Below, in pieces: positions 7,144-14,967 of a stretch of 20,576 bases of DNA. The notes under the pieces are model-generated. The model did no database searches. It was not told where the DNA came from and worked only from the letters and a program-made list of their open reading frames with translations. The stretch covers positions 1-20,576 of the forward strand of contig JAEWLZ010000181.1 in the NCBI GenBank assembly GCA_023457295.1, in the 5' to 3' direction. This DNA is from Cyanobacteria bacterium OH_PDB_112 (GTDB lineage Bacteria; Cyanobacteriota; Vampirovibrionia; Gastranaerophilales; CAJFVJ01). The number at the start of each line of letters is the position of its first letter. Within the stretch, counting starts at the first letter, position 1. Position numbers and translations under genes: made by a program.

Positions 7144-7437
7144 CTATATTTCAAGATTTTGTATTTTTTCTTGTAACATAGCTTTATCTCCTTTTATAAC
7201 AATGGTTTTAAGCTTATTTTTATCACCACGTAAAATAGATATTTTACTTTTTTGTACATCTAAAATACAAGATAAAAATTCTATAACCTCTTTATTTGCT
7301 TTTCCTTCTATTGGAGGAGAATGTAATTTTATTTTTATAACTCCATCAAAAACCCCTACCACAAAAGATTTTGATGAATTTGGAACTACTGATATTTTAA
7401 TAGAAATTCCATCTTTTTCTTCTTTTACATTTATCAT
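7144..7437 (-). CDS. DUF167 (YggU) family protein
   Basis: This 97-aa protein matches the DUF167/YggU family: VVPNSSKSFVVGVFDG near the N-terminus, then the hallmark SPPIEGKANKEVIEFLS (about 40-56) and the closing SKISILRGDKNKLKTIVI. The family is small, soluble and widespread, with no established biochemical role. The ATG at 7437 has no usable Shine-Dalgarno sequence; a TATAAT ends 6 nt before it, suggesting a leaderless mRNA. It is divergent from rel, with only 81 bp between the two start codons, and secG follows 50 nt downstream. Confidence 0.88.
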   Translation of the reverse strand: MINVKEEKDGISIKISVVPNSSKSFVVGVFDGVIKIKLHSPPIEGKANKEVIEFLSCILDVQKSKISILRGDKNKLKTIVIKGDKAMLQEKIQNLEI

Positions 7438-7443
7438 GCCTTT

Positions 7444-7471
7444 ATTATAAAATATAAGTGATTATTTACAA
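7444..7471 (-). promoter_or_regulatory. Promoter of the DUF167-secG transcript
   Basis: On the minus strand TTGTAA (7466-7471) and TATAAT (7444-7449) are separated by 16 bp. Transcription should start about at the ATG at 7437, giving no 5' leader. Confidence 0.55.
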
Positions 7472-7506
7472 AATTTTATATGATAGTAAATAATTTTAAT
7501 ATGTAT

Positions 7507-7512
7507 TATAGT
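7507..7512 (+). promoter_or_regulatory. Candidate -10 element of rel
   Basis: TATAGT lies exactly 6 nt before the ATG at 7519. Its -35 region is a poor match. If used, the rel mRNA begins at or next to its start codon. Confidence 0.35.
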
Positions 7513-7518
7513 TGTAAT

Positions 7519-9714
7519 ATGACTGAAAATAGAAGTGAAAAATTATTTCAATTATTGAGTGCACAGCAACGTCAAGAAAGTGATGTTGAAAAAATTCGTA
7601 TTGCATACAACTTTGCAGCACAGCAACACGACGGACAATACAGAGTTAGTGAAGAACCTTATATAATACACCCGTTAGAAGTCGCCTATATTTTGGCGGA
7701 CTTAGAATGTGATACATCGACTATATGCGCTGCTCTTTTGCATGATGTTCTTGAAGACACTTCAACAACAGAGGAAACTTTAAAAGAAATCTTCGGTGAA
7801 GATGTCTTAAAATTGGTGAAAGGAGTCACAAAATTAGATAAAATTCGGTTTAAATCTAAAGAAGAAAGACAAGCCGAAAATTTCCGCAAAATGTTTATAG
7901 CAATGGCTCAAGATATAAGAGTAATTTTGCTAAAATTAGCTGACAGACTGCATAATATGCGTACATTAAGCTACATGAGCCAAGATAAACAAAAAAAAAT
8001 TGCGCAAGAAACTTTAGAAATTTTTGCTCCACTTGCAAATAGATTGGGGATTGGTAAAATTAAAGCCGAACTCGAAGATTTATCTTTGCGTTACACAAGT
8101 CCTGAAAAATATTATGAAATAGCCCAACTAGTGGCTCAAAAGAAAACTGAACGAGATATGATTGTTCAGGATTTAATAGAAAAAATTAACCTTTCACTGC
8201 GTGAAAACGGCATTGATGCAAAAATCAAAGGACGAGCCAAGCATTATTACAGTATTTTTAATAAAATGCAGCAATCACAAAAAGCATATCATGACCTTTA
8301 TGACATTACTGGCATAAGAGTTATGGTTGAAACCGAAAAAGAATGCTATGAAGTTTTAGGGATAATCCATTCTTTATTTAAGCCTATCCCGGGACGTTTC
8401 AAAGACTATATAGCAATGCCCAAAAGTAATTTGTACAGGTCTTTACATACTTCTGTTATTGGCCCCAAAGGGAAACCGGTAGAAATCCAAATTCGTACTT
8501 TTGAAATGAATACTGAGGCGGAATTTGGTATTGCGGCACATTGGAAATATAAAGAAAGCGGCTCTAAAAGAGCCACAGATGAAGTTGACCAAAAATTCAC
8601 ATGGCTACGAAAACTTTTGGAATTTGAACAAGATGTATCAAACGCAAAAGAATATGTAGACACAGTAAAATTAGATCTTTTTTCTGATCAGGTATTTGTT
8701 TTTACGCCAATGGGAGATGTTTTTGATCTTCCAAGCGGTGCTACACCAATTGATTTTGCCTATCGTGTACATACTGAAATTGGACATAAAACCACAGGCG
8801 CATTGGTTAACGGAAGGATTGTAACGTTTGATACAGAGCTTGAAAACGGTGATATAGTAGAGATTTTGACCAGCAAAACGCCAAACCCTCGTCTTGATTG
8901 GTTGAACATAGTTAAAACAAGCCATGCAAAATCAAAAATAAAACACTGGTTCCGTAAAAATCAAAAAGAAGACCATTCTGCAATTGGGCGAACTACTTTA
9001 GAAACAGAACTTACAAAAGCAAAGTTTGAAGAGTACTTAAAAAGTGGAGTGTTGCTTGATATCGCAAAACAAATGAATTATCAAACAGAAGATGATTTAT
9101 TTGCATCATTAGGCTATGGCGAAACAACCGCTAATAAAATCTTAAACAAAATTAAAAAACTTAAAAACGAAGATAAAAACCTAGAAATTAAAGTAGGACC
9201 AAGTTTTAGAGCAAAAAAACAGGGTAAATCTATTATAGGTCTTGAAGGTCTTTTATATCATATAGCAAAATGTTGTACACCGCTTCCCGGTGAACCTATT
9301 GTTGGTGTTGTAACAAGAAGCCGTGGTGTTACTGTTCATAGAGCAGATTGTGACTGTTTAGACAGTGTACCGGAAGAAAGATTAATGAAAATCCGTTGGT
9401 CTGATGCTATTTCTGATAAAAAATATATTGTAAATTTAAAAATCGAAGCTATGGACAAAATGGGCGTATTGCAGACTATAATTGCAAAAGTGGCAGATAC
9501 AAACACAAACATTGTAGAAGCGTCGGTAAATGCCAAAAATAAAAAGTTCGGCATCATAAATCTTGGTATTGAGATATCAGACCTTGAAAATCTAAATAAA
9601 GTAATAACAGGTCTTTTAAACATCACTGATGTAATTTCAGTTAAAAGACAGCAAACTTCCTCTCAATCAACACCTAAAGCTCCTGTCAAAAAACTTTCTT
9701 CAAAGCGTAAATAA
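7519..9714 (+). CDS. rel: Bifunctional (p)ppGpp synthetase/hydrolase, RelA/SpoT family
   Basis: This stringent-response enzyme of 731 aa (from ATG 7519) makes and degrades (p)ppGpp at the ribosome. The HD hydrolase domain is intact (H51, H75-D76 in LLHDVLEDT, LADRLHNMRTL at 140-150). The synthetase domain (about 231-345) has YDITGIRV, PGRFKDYIAMPK with the RFKD signature of bifunctional enzymes, and EIQIRT. Then come TGS (about 391-452), a helical part, a Cys-rich zinc-finger-like segment (C585, C586, H608, C611, C613) and a C-terminal ACT domain (about 639-710). It is full length with no missing key residue. An upstream in-frame ATG at 7480 would add 13 residues with no homology; I prefer 7519. 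The 3' end overlaps lipA on the other strand by 15 bp. Confidence 0.95.
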   Translation: MTENRSEKLFQLLSAQQRQESDVEKIRIAYNFAAQQHDGQYRVSEEPYIIHPLEVAYILADLECDTSTICAALLHDVLEDTSTTEETLKEIFGEDVLKLVKGVTKLDKIRFKSKEERQAENFRKMFIAMAQDIRVILLKLADRLHNMRTLSYMSQDKQKKIAQETLEIFAPLANRLGIGKIKAELEDLSLRYTSPEKYYEIAQLVAQKKTERDMIVQDLIEKINLSLRENGIDAKIKGRAKHYYSIFNKMQQSQKAYHDLYDITGIRVMVETEKECYEVLGIIHSLFKPIPGRFKDYIAMPKSNLYRSLHTSVIGPKGKPVEIQIRTFEMNTEAEFGIAAHWKYKESGSKRATDEVDQKFTWLRKLLEFEQDVSNAKEYVDTVKLDLFSDQVFVFTPMGDVFDLPSGATPIDFAYRVHTEIGHKTTGALVNGRIVTFDTELENGDIVEILTSKTPNPRLDWLNIVKTSHAKSKIKHWFRKNQKEDHSAIGRTTLETELTKAKFEEYLKSGVLLDIAKQMNYQTEDDLFASLGYGETTANKILNKIKKLKNEDKNLEIKVGPSFRAKKQGKSIIGLEGLLYHIAKCCTPLPGEPIVGVVTRSRGVTVHRADCDCLDSVPEERLMKIRWSDAISDKKYIVNLKIEAMDKMGVLQTIIAKVADTNTNIVEASVNAKNKKFGIINLGIEISDLENLNKVITGLLNITDVISVKRQQTSSQSTPKAPVKKLSSKRK

Positions 9715-10551
9715 TTCTTTTGCTTTATATGAACTTCTAACCAAAGGACCAAAAGCTAAATACTTTATCCCTGTTGTTCTGGCAATATTTTCAAGCGTTT
9801 TATATTCTTTTTCAGTTAAATATCTTTCAACTTTTATATGGTTTTTTGTTGGCTGAATATATTGTCCTGCCGTTAAAATATCACAGCCTACCAAAGATAA
9901 ATCTTCAAAAAGCTCTTTAAGCTGGTTTTCAGTTTCTCCAAGACCTAACATAATACCTGTTTTTGTTCGAATATGTGGATAATTTTCTTTTGTGTATTTC
10001 AAAACAGACAAAGACCTATGGTAATCAGCTTTAGGGCGGATTTTCACATATAAATCTTTTACGGTTTCCATATTATGATTCAGAACATCCAAATCAGTCT
10101 GTAAAATTTTATCCAAAGCCTCTAAATTACCGTTCAAATCAGAAATCAACACTTCGACTTTTGGCGGGTTTTTAAGAGATTTAAGCTCATTTATTATTTT
10201 TACGATATGCCCCGCTCCACCATCTTCCAAATCATCTCGGGTTACCATTGTGATTACGACATATTTAAGCCCTAATTCTTCTACAGCTTCTTTAATTAGC
10301 ATAGGTTCCTCGAGGTTTACTTCTTGAGGAACACCTGAAGTCACAGAACAAAATCTGCAATTTCTGGTACAAGTATCACCTAAAACCAAAAATGTCGCTG
10401 TTTGCTTGGCGTAACATTCTCCCTTATTGGGGCATCTAGCTTCGTCGCAAACAGTGGTAAGCCCTTTAGCGCGAAGTAGTTTTCGTACTTCTCTCGTTTT
10501 TTCCGTATCAACAATTCCTCGTTTTAAATATTCTGGTAATCGTTCTCTCAT
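9700..10551 (-). CDS. lipA: Lipoyl synthase LipA
   Basis: This radical-SAM enzyme inserts two sulfurs into protein-bound octanoyl groups to form lipoyl cofactors. At 283 aa it is typical in length. It has the auxiliary cluster C35-x4-C40-x5-C46 (CDEARCPNKGEC), the radical-SAM CX3CX2C (C61, C65, C68 in CTRNCRFC) and the C-terminal RSSY (272-275) whose serine ligates the auxiliary cluster. The ATG at 10551 overlaps the lpdA stop (ATGA) and is preceded by GGAGG inside lpdA, so translation is probably coupled. No lipB or other octanoyl-transferase gene is in the window. Confidence 0.95.
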   Translation of the reverse strand: MRERLPEYLKRGIVDTEKTREVRKLLRAKGLTTVCDEARCPNKGECYAKQTATFLVLGDTCTRNCRFCSVTSGVPQEVNLEEPMLIKEAVEELGLKYVVITMVTRDDLEDGGAGHIVKIINELKSLKNPPKVEVLISDLNGNLEALDKILQTDLDVLNHNMETVKDLYVKIRPKADYHRSLSVLKYTKENYPHIRTKTGIMLGLGETENQLKELFEDLSLVGCDILTAGQYIQPTKNHIKVERYLTEKEYKTLENIARTTGIKYLAFGPLVRSSYKAKELFTL

Positions 10552-11888
10552 TTTGCCTCCAAATTTGGCAAGTGCAAAGCCTTGTTATCTAGACCCAAAA
10601 GAGCTTCATAAATGCCTTCCGAGTATGTAGGATGGGCAAAAACAAATTCTTCAAGTCTATCCAAAGTTATTTCTTCTTTAATAGCCAAAGCTAAAACATG
10701 TATCAGACTCGAAGCCTCTTTTGCCACAATATGTGCGCCTTTAAGAATATTATTTTCAGCAATAAGCTTTACAAAACCTTCCTGTTCATCATCAGCAAGA
10801 GATTTTCCAAGAACTGACATAGGGAAAACAGAAATTTTGAGCCCTTCTTTTTCAGTAATTCCAACAGAAGCTATTTCAGGTTTGCCATAAATCACAAAAG
10901 GAACTGAATCATAATCTATATTAACGTTTTCACCTTGCAAAATATGTTTAACAGCACAAATGCCTTGATGTGAAGCGACATGAGCCAGTTGCATAATACC
11001 GTTTATATCACCTATCGCATAGATATTAGGTATATTAGTTTGGAAATTTTCGTTGACTTTCACGAATCCTTTTTCTGTTTCAATATTAAGCCCCTGAGAG
11101 ATACTTAAATCAGGCTTACGACCTGTCGCCAGAAGGATTTTTTCAGGTTCTAAAATCTCTCCTGAAGTCAGATAAACTTTTTTATCGTCTATCTTTTCAA
11201 TTCCTGTATCAAGATAGGTTTTTATTTTATTTTGTTTGAATTCTTTTTGAAGGTATTCAGATAAGCTATAATCACTTGCAGGAGAAAGTTTTTGAGCTAT
11301 ATCAACTATCGAAACATCAATACCTAATGAAATAAAAATTCTTGCCCACTCAATTCCAATAGCACCAGAGCCTACAATAAGAATTGATGAAGGATATTCT
11401 TTTAACGACAAAATATCATCAGAATTTAAAATAAAATCACCGTCACGTTTAATGTGCGGCAAATCCAATGGTAAACAACCCGTTGCGGTTATAAGATGCT
11501 TAAATTTAACAATATTTCCCCCGACTTTTAAAGAATTTTCATCAATAATCTGAGCTTCACCTTTTACCACGGTAATATTTTCATAACTTTTTAAAAGATT
11601 TTCTATACCTTTTTGGAGTTTTAGAATTGTTATATCTTTTCTTTTTATAAGTTTTTCTGTTTCAATACCTTCAAAAGAAGCTTTTATTCCAAATTTTGAA
11701 AACTTTTTAAATTCATTGATTTTATCTGCCGCAGCTAAAAGTGTTTTTGACGGTATGCAGCCTCGATTAAGGCAGGTTCCGCCTACGGCGTCTTTTTCTA
11801 TCAAGACAACTGTTGCTCCCAATTGTGCTGCTTTTATTGCAGAAATGTATCCGCCCGGTCCTGCACCGATTATTGCTATATCATGCAT
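10548..11888 (-). CDS. lpdA: Dihydrolipoamide dehydrogenase
   Basis: This E3 flavoenzyme re-oxidises dihydrolipoyl groups of 2-oxoacid dehydrogenase or glycine-cleavage complexes with NAD+. At 446 aa it is slightly short for the family. It has FAD-binding GAGPGG (8-13), the redox disulfide C39/C44 (GGTCLNRGCIPSK), NAD-binding GSGAIGIEWA, the second FAD motif IYAIGDINGIMQLAH and the catalytic pair H419/E424 (HPTYSE). The ATG at 11888 has AGAGG upstream. It forms a two-gene unit with lipA, linking cofactor synthesis to the enzyme that uses it. Which lipoylated complex it serves is not visible here. Confidence 0.95.
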   Translation of the reverse strand: MHDIAIIGAGPGGYISAIKAAQLGATVVLIEKDAVGGTCLNRGCIPSKTLLAAADKINEFKKFSKFGIKASFEGIETEKLIKRKDITILKLQKGIENLLKSYENITVVKGEAQIIDENSLKVGGNIVKFKHLITATGCLPLDLPHIKRDGDFILNSDDILSLKEYPSSILIVGSGAIGIEWARIFISLGIDVSIVDIAQKLSPASDYSLSEYLQKEFKQNKIKTYLDTGIEKIDDKKVYLTSGEILEPEKILLATGRKPDLSISQGLNIETEKGFVKVNENFQTNIPNIYAIGDINGIMQLAHVASHQGICAVKHILQGENVNIDYDSVPFVIYGKPEIASVGITEKEGLKISVFPMSVLGKSLADDEQEGFVKLIAENNILKGAHIVAKEASSLIHVLALAIKEEITLDRLEEFVFAHPTYSEGIYEALLGLDNKALHLPNLEAK

Positions 11889-11911
11889 AAACTACCTCTT
11901 TTCCTTTTATT

Positions 11912-11940
11912 ATTTTAAAAGAAAAAGAGATAAAAGTTAA
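11912..11940 (-). promoter_or_regulatory. Promoter of lpdA-lipA
   Basis: On the minus strand TTAACT (11935-11940) and TAAAAT (11912-11917) are separated by 17 bp, in the 68-bp gap after the methyltransferase gene. Predicted leader is about 17 nt and contains the ribosome-binding site. Confidence 0.6.
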
Positions 11941-11956
11941 ATTATTAAGTCGATAT

Positions 11957-12829
11957 TTACTTCTTTTGGAAAAGAATTACATACTCATGCTTAAATATGT
12001 AAAAACCGCCTGCTAGCGCTCTATAGCGCCATAAATTTGCTGTTTTCCCTTTTGCCTTTTCATTGCCTTCGATATTTTTTACAATAATAGATTTTGTGAT
12101 AAATCCCGCTTCATTCATTTTTTGCATACACATAAACCCTAGAGGTATAAGTCTTGAATCAGCATACTTATCACCAATTATCAAAGCTGCAAAACGTCCT
12201 TTTTCGAGACAATCATATCCTGTTTGCGCTACTTTACCGAATTGTTCCACAAAATCATCTGTACTTTCACAATTAGATAAATCATTCTCACTCTCCGAAA
12301 ATTTAATAATGTCATCATAAGGAGGGTGTAAAACCAAAAACTGTGCTTTTTTAGCACACATAAGCTCTAATGTATCATTGATTTTGTCTTTTATATCCTC
12401 AGATGAACTATCACCGTTAATAATTCTTACTGAAGTTACCAAATCTTTTTGAGAAAATTTTTCCTCAACCATTTTTACAACATTAGGATTTAGTTCAACT
12501 CCTATACATTTTCTGTCCATATTAAGAGCTTCTATGGCAGAAGTTCCCGAACCTAAAAACATATCTAAAACTATATCATCTTTTTTCGTGAATCTTGTAA
12601 AAAGCTGCTCTGCAAGCTGAGGAATGTAATTTCCATGATAATCAAAAGAATGTCCGTTACCTTTGGCACGAGAAGCAAATTCCCACCAAGTCCCTGTTTC
12701 TATTTGAGAATAATCTTTCCAGCTATTTAAGTCTATATCACTGTAAGAAGTGGTTTTTACAGGCTTTACTTCTTGTAAATGCGGTTGTTGCAACTCTATT
12801 TTATTTGCCAAATTGCTTTTTCTGCTCAA
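11957..12829 (-). CDS. Orphan N6-adenine/N4-cytosine-type DNA methyltransferase
   Basis: This 290-aa protein is an amino-methyltransferase. A motif-X-like region (YHGNYIPQLAEQLFTRF, 64-80) is followed by SAM motif I (LDMFLGSGTSAIEAL, 88-102), GVELN (110-114) and a catalytic motif IV of the form HPPY (168-171, LHPPYDDIIKFS) instead of DPPY/NPPY. From memory, HPPY with a following IIK-(F/Y)-S is typical of a distinct subgroup annotated as DNA methylases. Motif order is I then IV. No restriction endonuclease or specificity subunit is adjacent, so it may be a solitary regulatory methylase. The target site is unknown, and an RNA substrate cannot be excluded. The start is a TTG at 12829 with GGAG 7 nt upstream; no ATG or GTG lies nearby in frame. 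Confidence 0.8.
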   Translation of the reverse strand: MSRKSNLANKIELQQPHLQEVKPVKTTSYSDIDLNSWKDYSQIETGTWWEFASRAKGNGHSFDYHGNYIPQLAEQLFTRFTKKDDIVLDMFLGSGTSAIEALNMDRKCIGVELNPNVVKMVEEKFSQKDLVTSVRIINGDSSSEDIKDKINDTLELMCAKKAQFLVLHPPYDDIIKFSESENDLSNCESTDDFVEQFGKVAQTGYDCLEKGRFAALIIGDKYADSRLIPLGFMCMQKMNEAGFITKSIIVKNIEGNEKAKGKTANLWRYRALAGGFYIFKHEYVILFQKK

Positions 12830-12922
12830 AGTCTTGCTCCAAATTAATCAAGGGGAATATTACTATGTGTTTAGTATATTTTAATATAGGGTATTTGAGG
12901 TCATTAAAATAGATGATATTAT

Positions 12923-12951
12923 TTGAAATAGAATATTAAAGAGTTTAAGCT
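12923..12951 (+). promoter_or_regulatory. Promoter of the HicB-like gene
   Basis: TTGAAA (12923-12928) and TAAGCT (12946-12951) are separated by 17 bp. The -10 ends 6 nt before the ATG at 12958, so the mRNA would be leaderless; no Shine-Dalgarno sequence is present. Confidence 0.45.
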
Positions 12952-12957
12952 AAAAAT

Positions 12958-13236
12958 ATGGATGAAAAATTAAAAAGCGAAATTGAATATTACACCAATC
13001 TAGAGTGGACACTAATACACGGTACGGATTTGGATTTTAACGGAAATCCTTATCATTATATAGAAATTAAAGAATTACCCAGTTTTGCTTATTGCGCCAA
13101 AACACAGGAAATTTGTCTTGCAAACTATAAAAATCAACTTGCTCTTATAATACAGGTTATGCTTGAAAATGAACAAGAAATCCCTATTCCCGGTGAGGAT
13201 GAGGATGATATAGATTGGGAAAGCCTTTGTCCTTAA
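12958..13236 (+). CDS. HicB-like antitoxin-fold protein, solitary
   Basis: This 92-aa protein resembles the HicB-type antitoxin fold: an N-terminal strand region, then KELPSFAYCAKTQEICLANYKNQLALIIQVMLE spread over residues 38-70 and the closing EQEIPIPGEDED, parallel to the ELPGC...T..EAL.N...AI..WI...L..G..IP.P pattern of HicB. The catalytic residues and DNA-binding tail of larger HicB proteins are absent, and no HicA-sized toxin gene lies on either side. It may be an orphan antitoxin or a repurposed fold. The last 4 bp overlap the convergent 464-aa gene. Confidence 0.6.
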   Translation: MDEKLKSEIEYYTNLEWTLIHGTDLDFNGNPYHYIEIKELPSFAYCAKTQEICLANYKNQLALIIQVMLENEQEIPIPGEDEDDIDWESLCP

Positions 13237-14627
13237 GCATTAGTTGCTTTTTTAATGTGCTGATTAGACGCTTTTACCCCGGGCGATGCGACTGTACCTA
13301 TTCCTTTTTCTCTGAACATGTATTGTATTTTCGGAAGAAGAACTCCTACAATACTTGAACAAATAGCTATATTCAATAAAACAGTACCGTATTTTGTATA
13401 TTTAGCTTTTTTAATGAAATCTTCAGTAGTACCTTTTTTAGCTGCTGCAGCAATGAAATCTTTAAGATTTTCATTAATTTTTTCAACCTTTTTAGTATCA
13501 ATAAATTTTGTTGTGGCTCTTTGATTATTTTCTATTTGAATAACTCCTGTTTTTCTTGCTATTTCAAGAGTCTCATTATTGAATTTTTCAAAGTTGCCTT
13601 TTTTGTCATATACACCGTTTTTAATTTCTTCATCAATAAAATCGATAACTTTTTCTTCATTTTCAATATCAGAAGATGTATTACCCACATTAATAAATTC
13701 CAGCATTTTATTTTTTGAGTCTTCTGATTTAACAGCTTCCCCTATTTTCTGAGCGAATTTTTTATCCGCTAAAATTACAGGGTTCAATGCTATAGGTAAA
13801 TTCATTTTGTTAGTAACAGAATTGATTACTTTTTCAATAATAGGTGCGCTCAAATAGTTTAAAGTAATAAAAGAAATAGTTTTAAAAACATATTCTTTAC
13901 TTTCATCTTTATCTCTTGCAGTCGATATTCTGATACCACCGATACCGGCATCGATAGAAGCTTGACCAACAAGTTCCCCTATTCCTTTAAATGACTGCTG
14001 AGGCTGTTGTGAAACATTATCTTTTGTATGTGTAAATGCTTTAAAAACAGGATGGTTCTTTGCTTTTTCTTGCGCATAACCTTGGAACGATAACCCTTTG
14101 GGAGTCCCATGTTTGTTAATACTGCTCTCTGTGATTTTTTGTTTCAAAATTGTTAAACCACCTAAAACACCTATTGATAAAACTATACCCAATCCATATC
14201 TGCTTTTTGTTAAAATAGATAATTTTTTGGTCAAATTATCTGATTTAGTAGTTAATTTTTCTGCATCTTGCTTGATAAACTTATCATTAGTTCTTTCAAG
14301 ATTTTTGTTTAAAGTTTGAAAATATTTTCCGCTTAGAAGTTTCGAATCAACATTCAAAAGTTTATTATCTTGAAGACCGAAAACTTTTTTAGAAATTGCG
14401 TTAAATGCTTTTGCTATTACTATTGGACCTAAAAACCATATTGCAGTTGTTCCGAACTCTTCAATAGCTGCTTCTCTTGCTTCATAGAAGCCTTGTTCTT
14501 TTGAAACTTTTTTACCTTGTTTATTTGCCAAATAAACCTTAGCACTTGACTCCAATCCGTCTTTTACGAGGATAGGCGTTGCTGATGAATTATTTCCGAT
14601 TATTGAGATTATACTTGCGATTTCCAT
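13233..14627 (-). CDS. Multi-pass membrane protein, 464 aa, unknown function
   Basis: I do not recognise a family. There are four hydrophobic segments likely to be membrane helices (about 60-79, 144-161, 249-267, 412-432), and long lysine-rich, helical soluble stretches between them. SFQG (180-183) and SFKG (212-215) echo the SFSG of the 236-aa protein. There is no cleavable signal peptide; the N-terminal 20 residues are only mildly hydrophobic. The ATG at 14627 has AAAGGG 6 nt upstream. A 28-codon ORF with its own strong ribosome-binding site ends 21 nt upstream and may share the transcript. The stop codon shares a TTAA with that of the convergent HicB-like gene. Confidence 0.75.
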   Translation of the reverse strand: MEIASIISIIGNNSSATPILVKDGLESSAKVYLANKQGKKVSKEQGFYEAREAAIEEFGTTAIWFLGPIVIAKAFNAISKKVFGLQDNKLLNVDSKLLSGKYFQTLNKNLERTNDKFIKQDAEKLTTKSDNLTKKLSILTKSRYGLGIVLSIGVLGGLTILKQKITESSINKHGTPKGLSFQGYAQEKAKNHPVFKAFTHTKDNVSQQPQQSFKGIGELVGQASIDAGIGGIRISTARDKDESKEYVFKTISFITLNYLSAPIIEKVINSVTNKMNLPIALNPVILADKKFAQKIGEAVKSEDSKNKMLEFINVGNTSSDIENEEKVIDFIDEEIKNGVYDKKGNFEKFNNETLEIARKTGVIQIENNQRATTKFIDTKKVEKINENLKDFIAAAAKKGTTEDFIKKAKYTKYGTVLLNIAICSSIVGVLLPKIQYMFREKGIGTVASPGVKASNQHIKKATNA

Positions 14628-14648
14628 TTATTACCCTTTGAGGCTCAA

Positions 14649-14735
14649 TTATAAGCCCCAGATTAAGTTCATTAATCTTTGAAATGAGCTTACTACCATA
14701 ACTTTAACTTCACCGCTGTGTCGTAAATTAGTCAT
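14649..14735 (-). CDS. Small ORF, 28 aa, upstream of the 464-aa gene
   Basis: An ATG at 14735 with AAAGGAG 7 nt upstream, among the strongest ribosome-binding sites in the window, opens a 28-codon frame ending in TAA at 14649. The product begins MTNLRHSGEVKVMVVSS and ends FQRLMNLIWGL: a basic N-terminus followed by an amphipathic, hydrophobic helix with one tryptophan. It ends 21 nt before the ATG of the 464-aa membrane protein. It could be a genuine small protein or a leader peptide whose translation controls the next gene. No amino-acid run typical of attenuators is visible. Not homologous to anything I know. Confidence 0.5.
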   Translation of the reverse strand: MTNLRHSGEVKVMVVSSFQRLMNLIWGL

Positions 14736-14935
14736 AAATTAACTCCTTTGAGTGTTAACTCTATAACGTGTGTAATACCAAAAAAGTGCTTATTTTTAGG
14801 ATTTTTGTTACTTTTTTTAACTAAAAAAGTACCTCTTTTTTGGGTTTGCGATTTAGGCGTTTTTAAAAATAAAAACACCTTCCTCACATGTTGAGTTCGA
14901 CGTATTTTGTTTTCAAACCGAAATTTCGATTTTTC

Positions 14936-14967
14936 CAACAAAAACGCCTTCCTCGGAGAAAGAAGGC
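14936..14967 (-). terminator. Intrinsic terminator for der-plsY or a minus-strand small RNA
   Basis: The stem GCCTTC/GAAGGC (14946-14951, 14962-14967) is followed on the minus strand by GTTTTTGTT. It lies about 165 bases past the plsY stop, so it either ends a long 3' UTR or terminates a separate short transcript. Confidence 0.6.

Noticed and set aside
7480..7518. Upstream ATG start for rel adding 13 residues
   Set aside because: The extra residues are not conserved in the family, have no ribosome-binding site and would include the likely -10 box; the ATG at 7519 gives the usual N-terminus.
12830..12957. Hidden hicA toxin gene before the HicB-like gene
   Set aside because: The 128-bp gap is too short for a HicA of about 60 residues and has no suitable frame.
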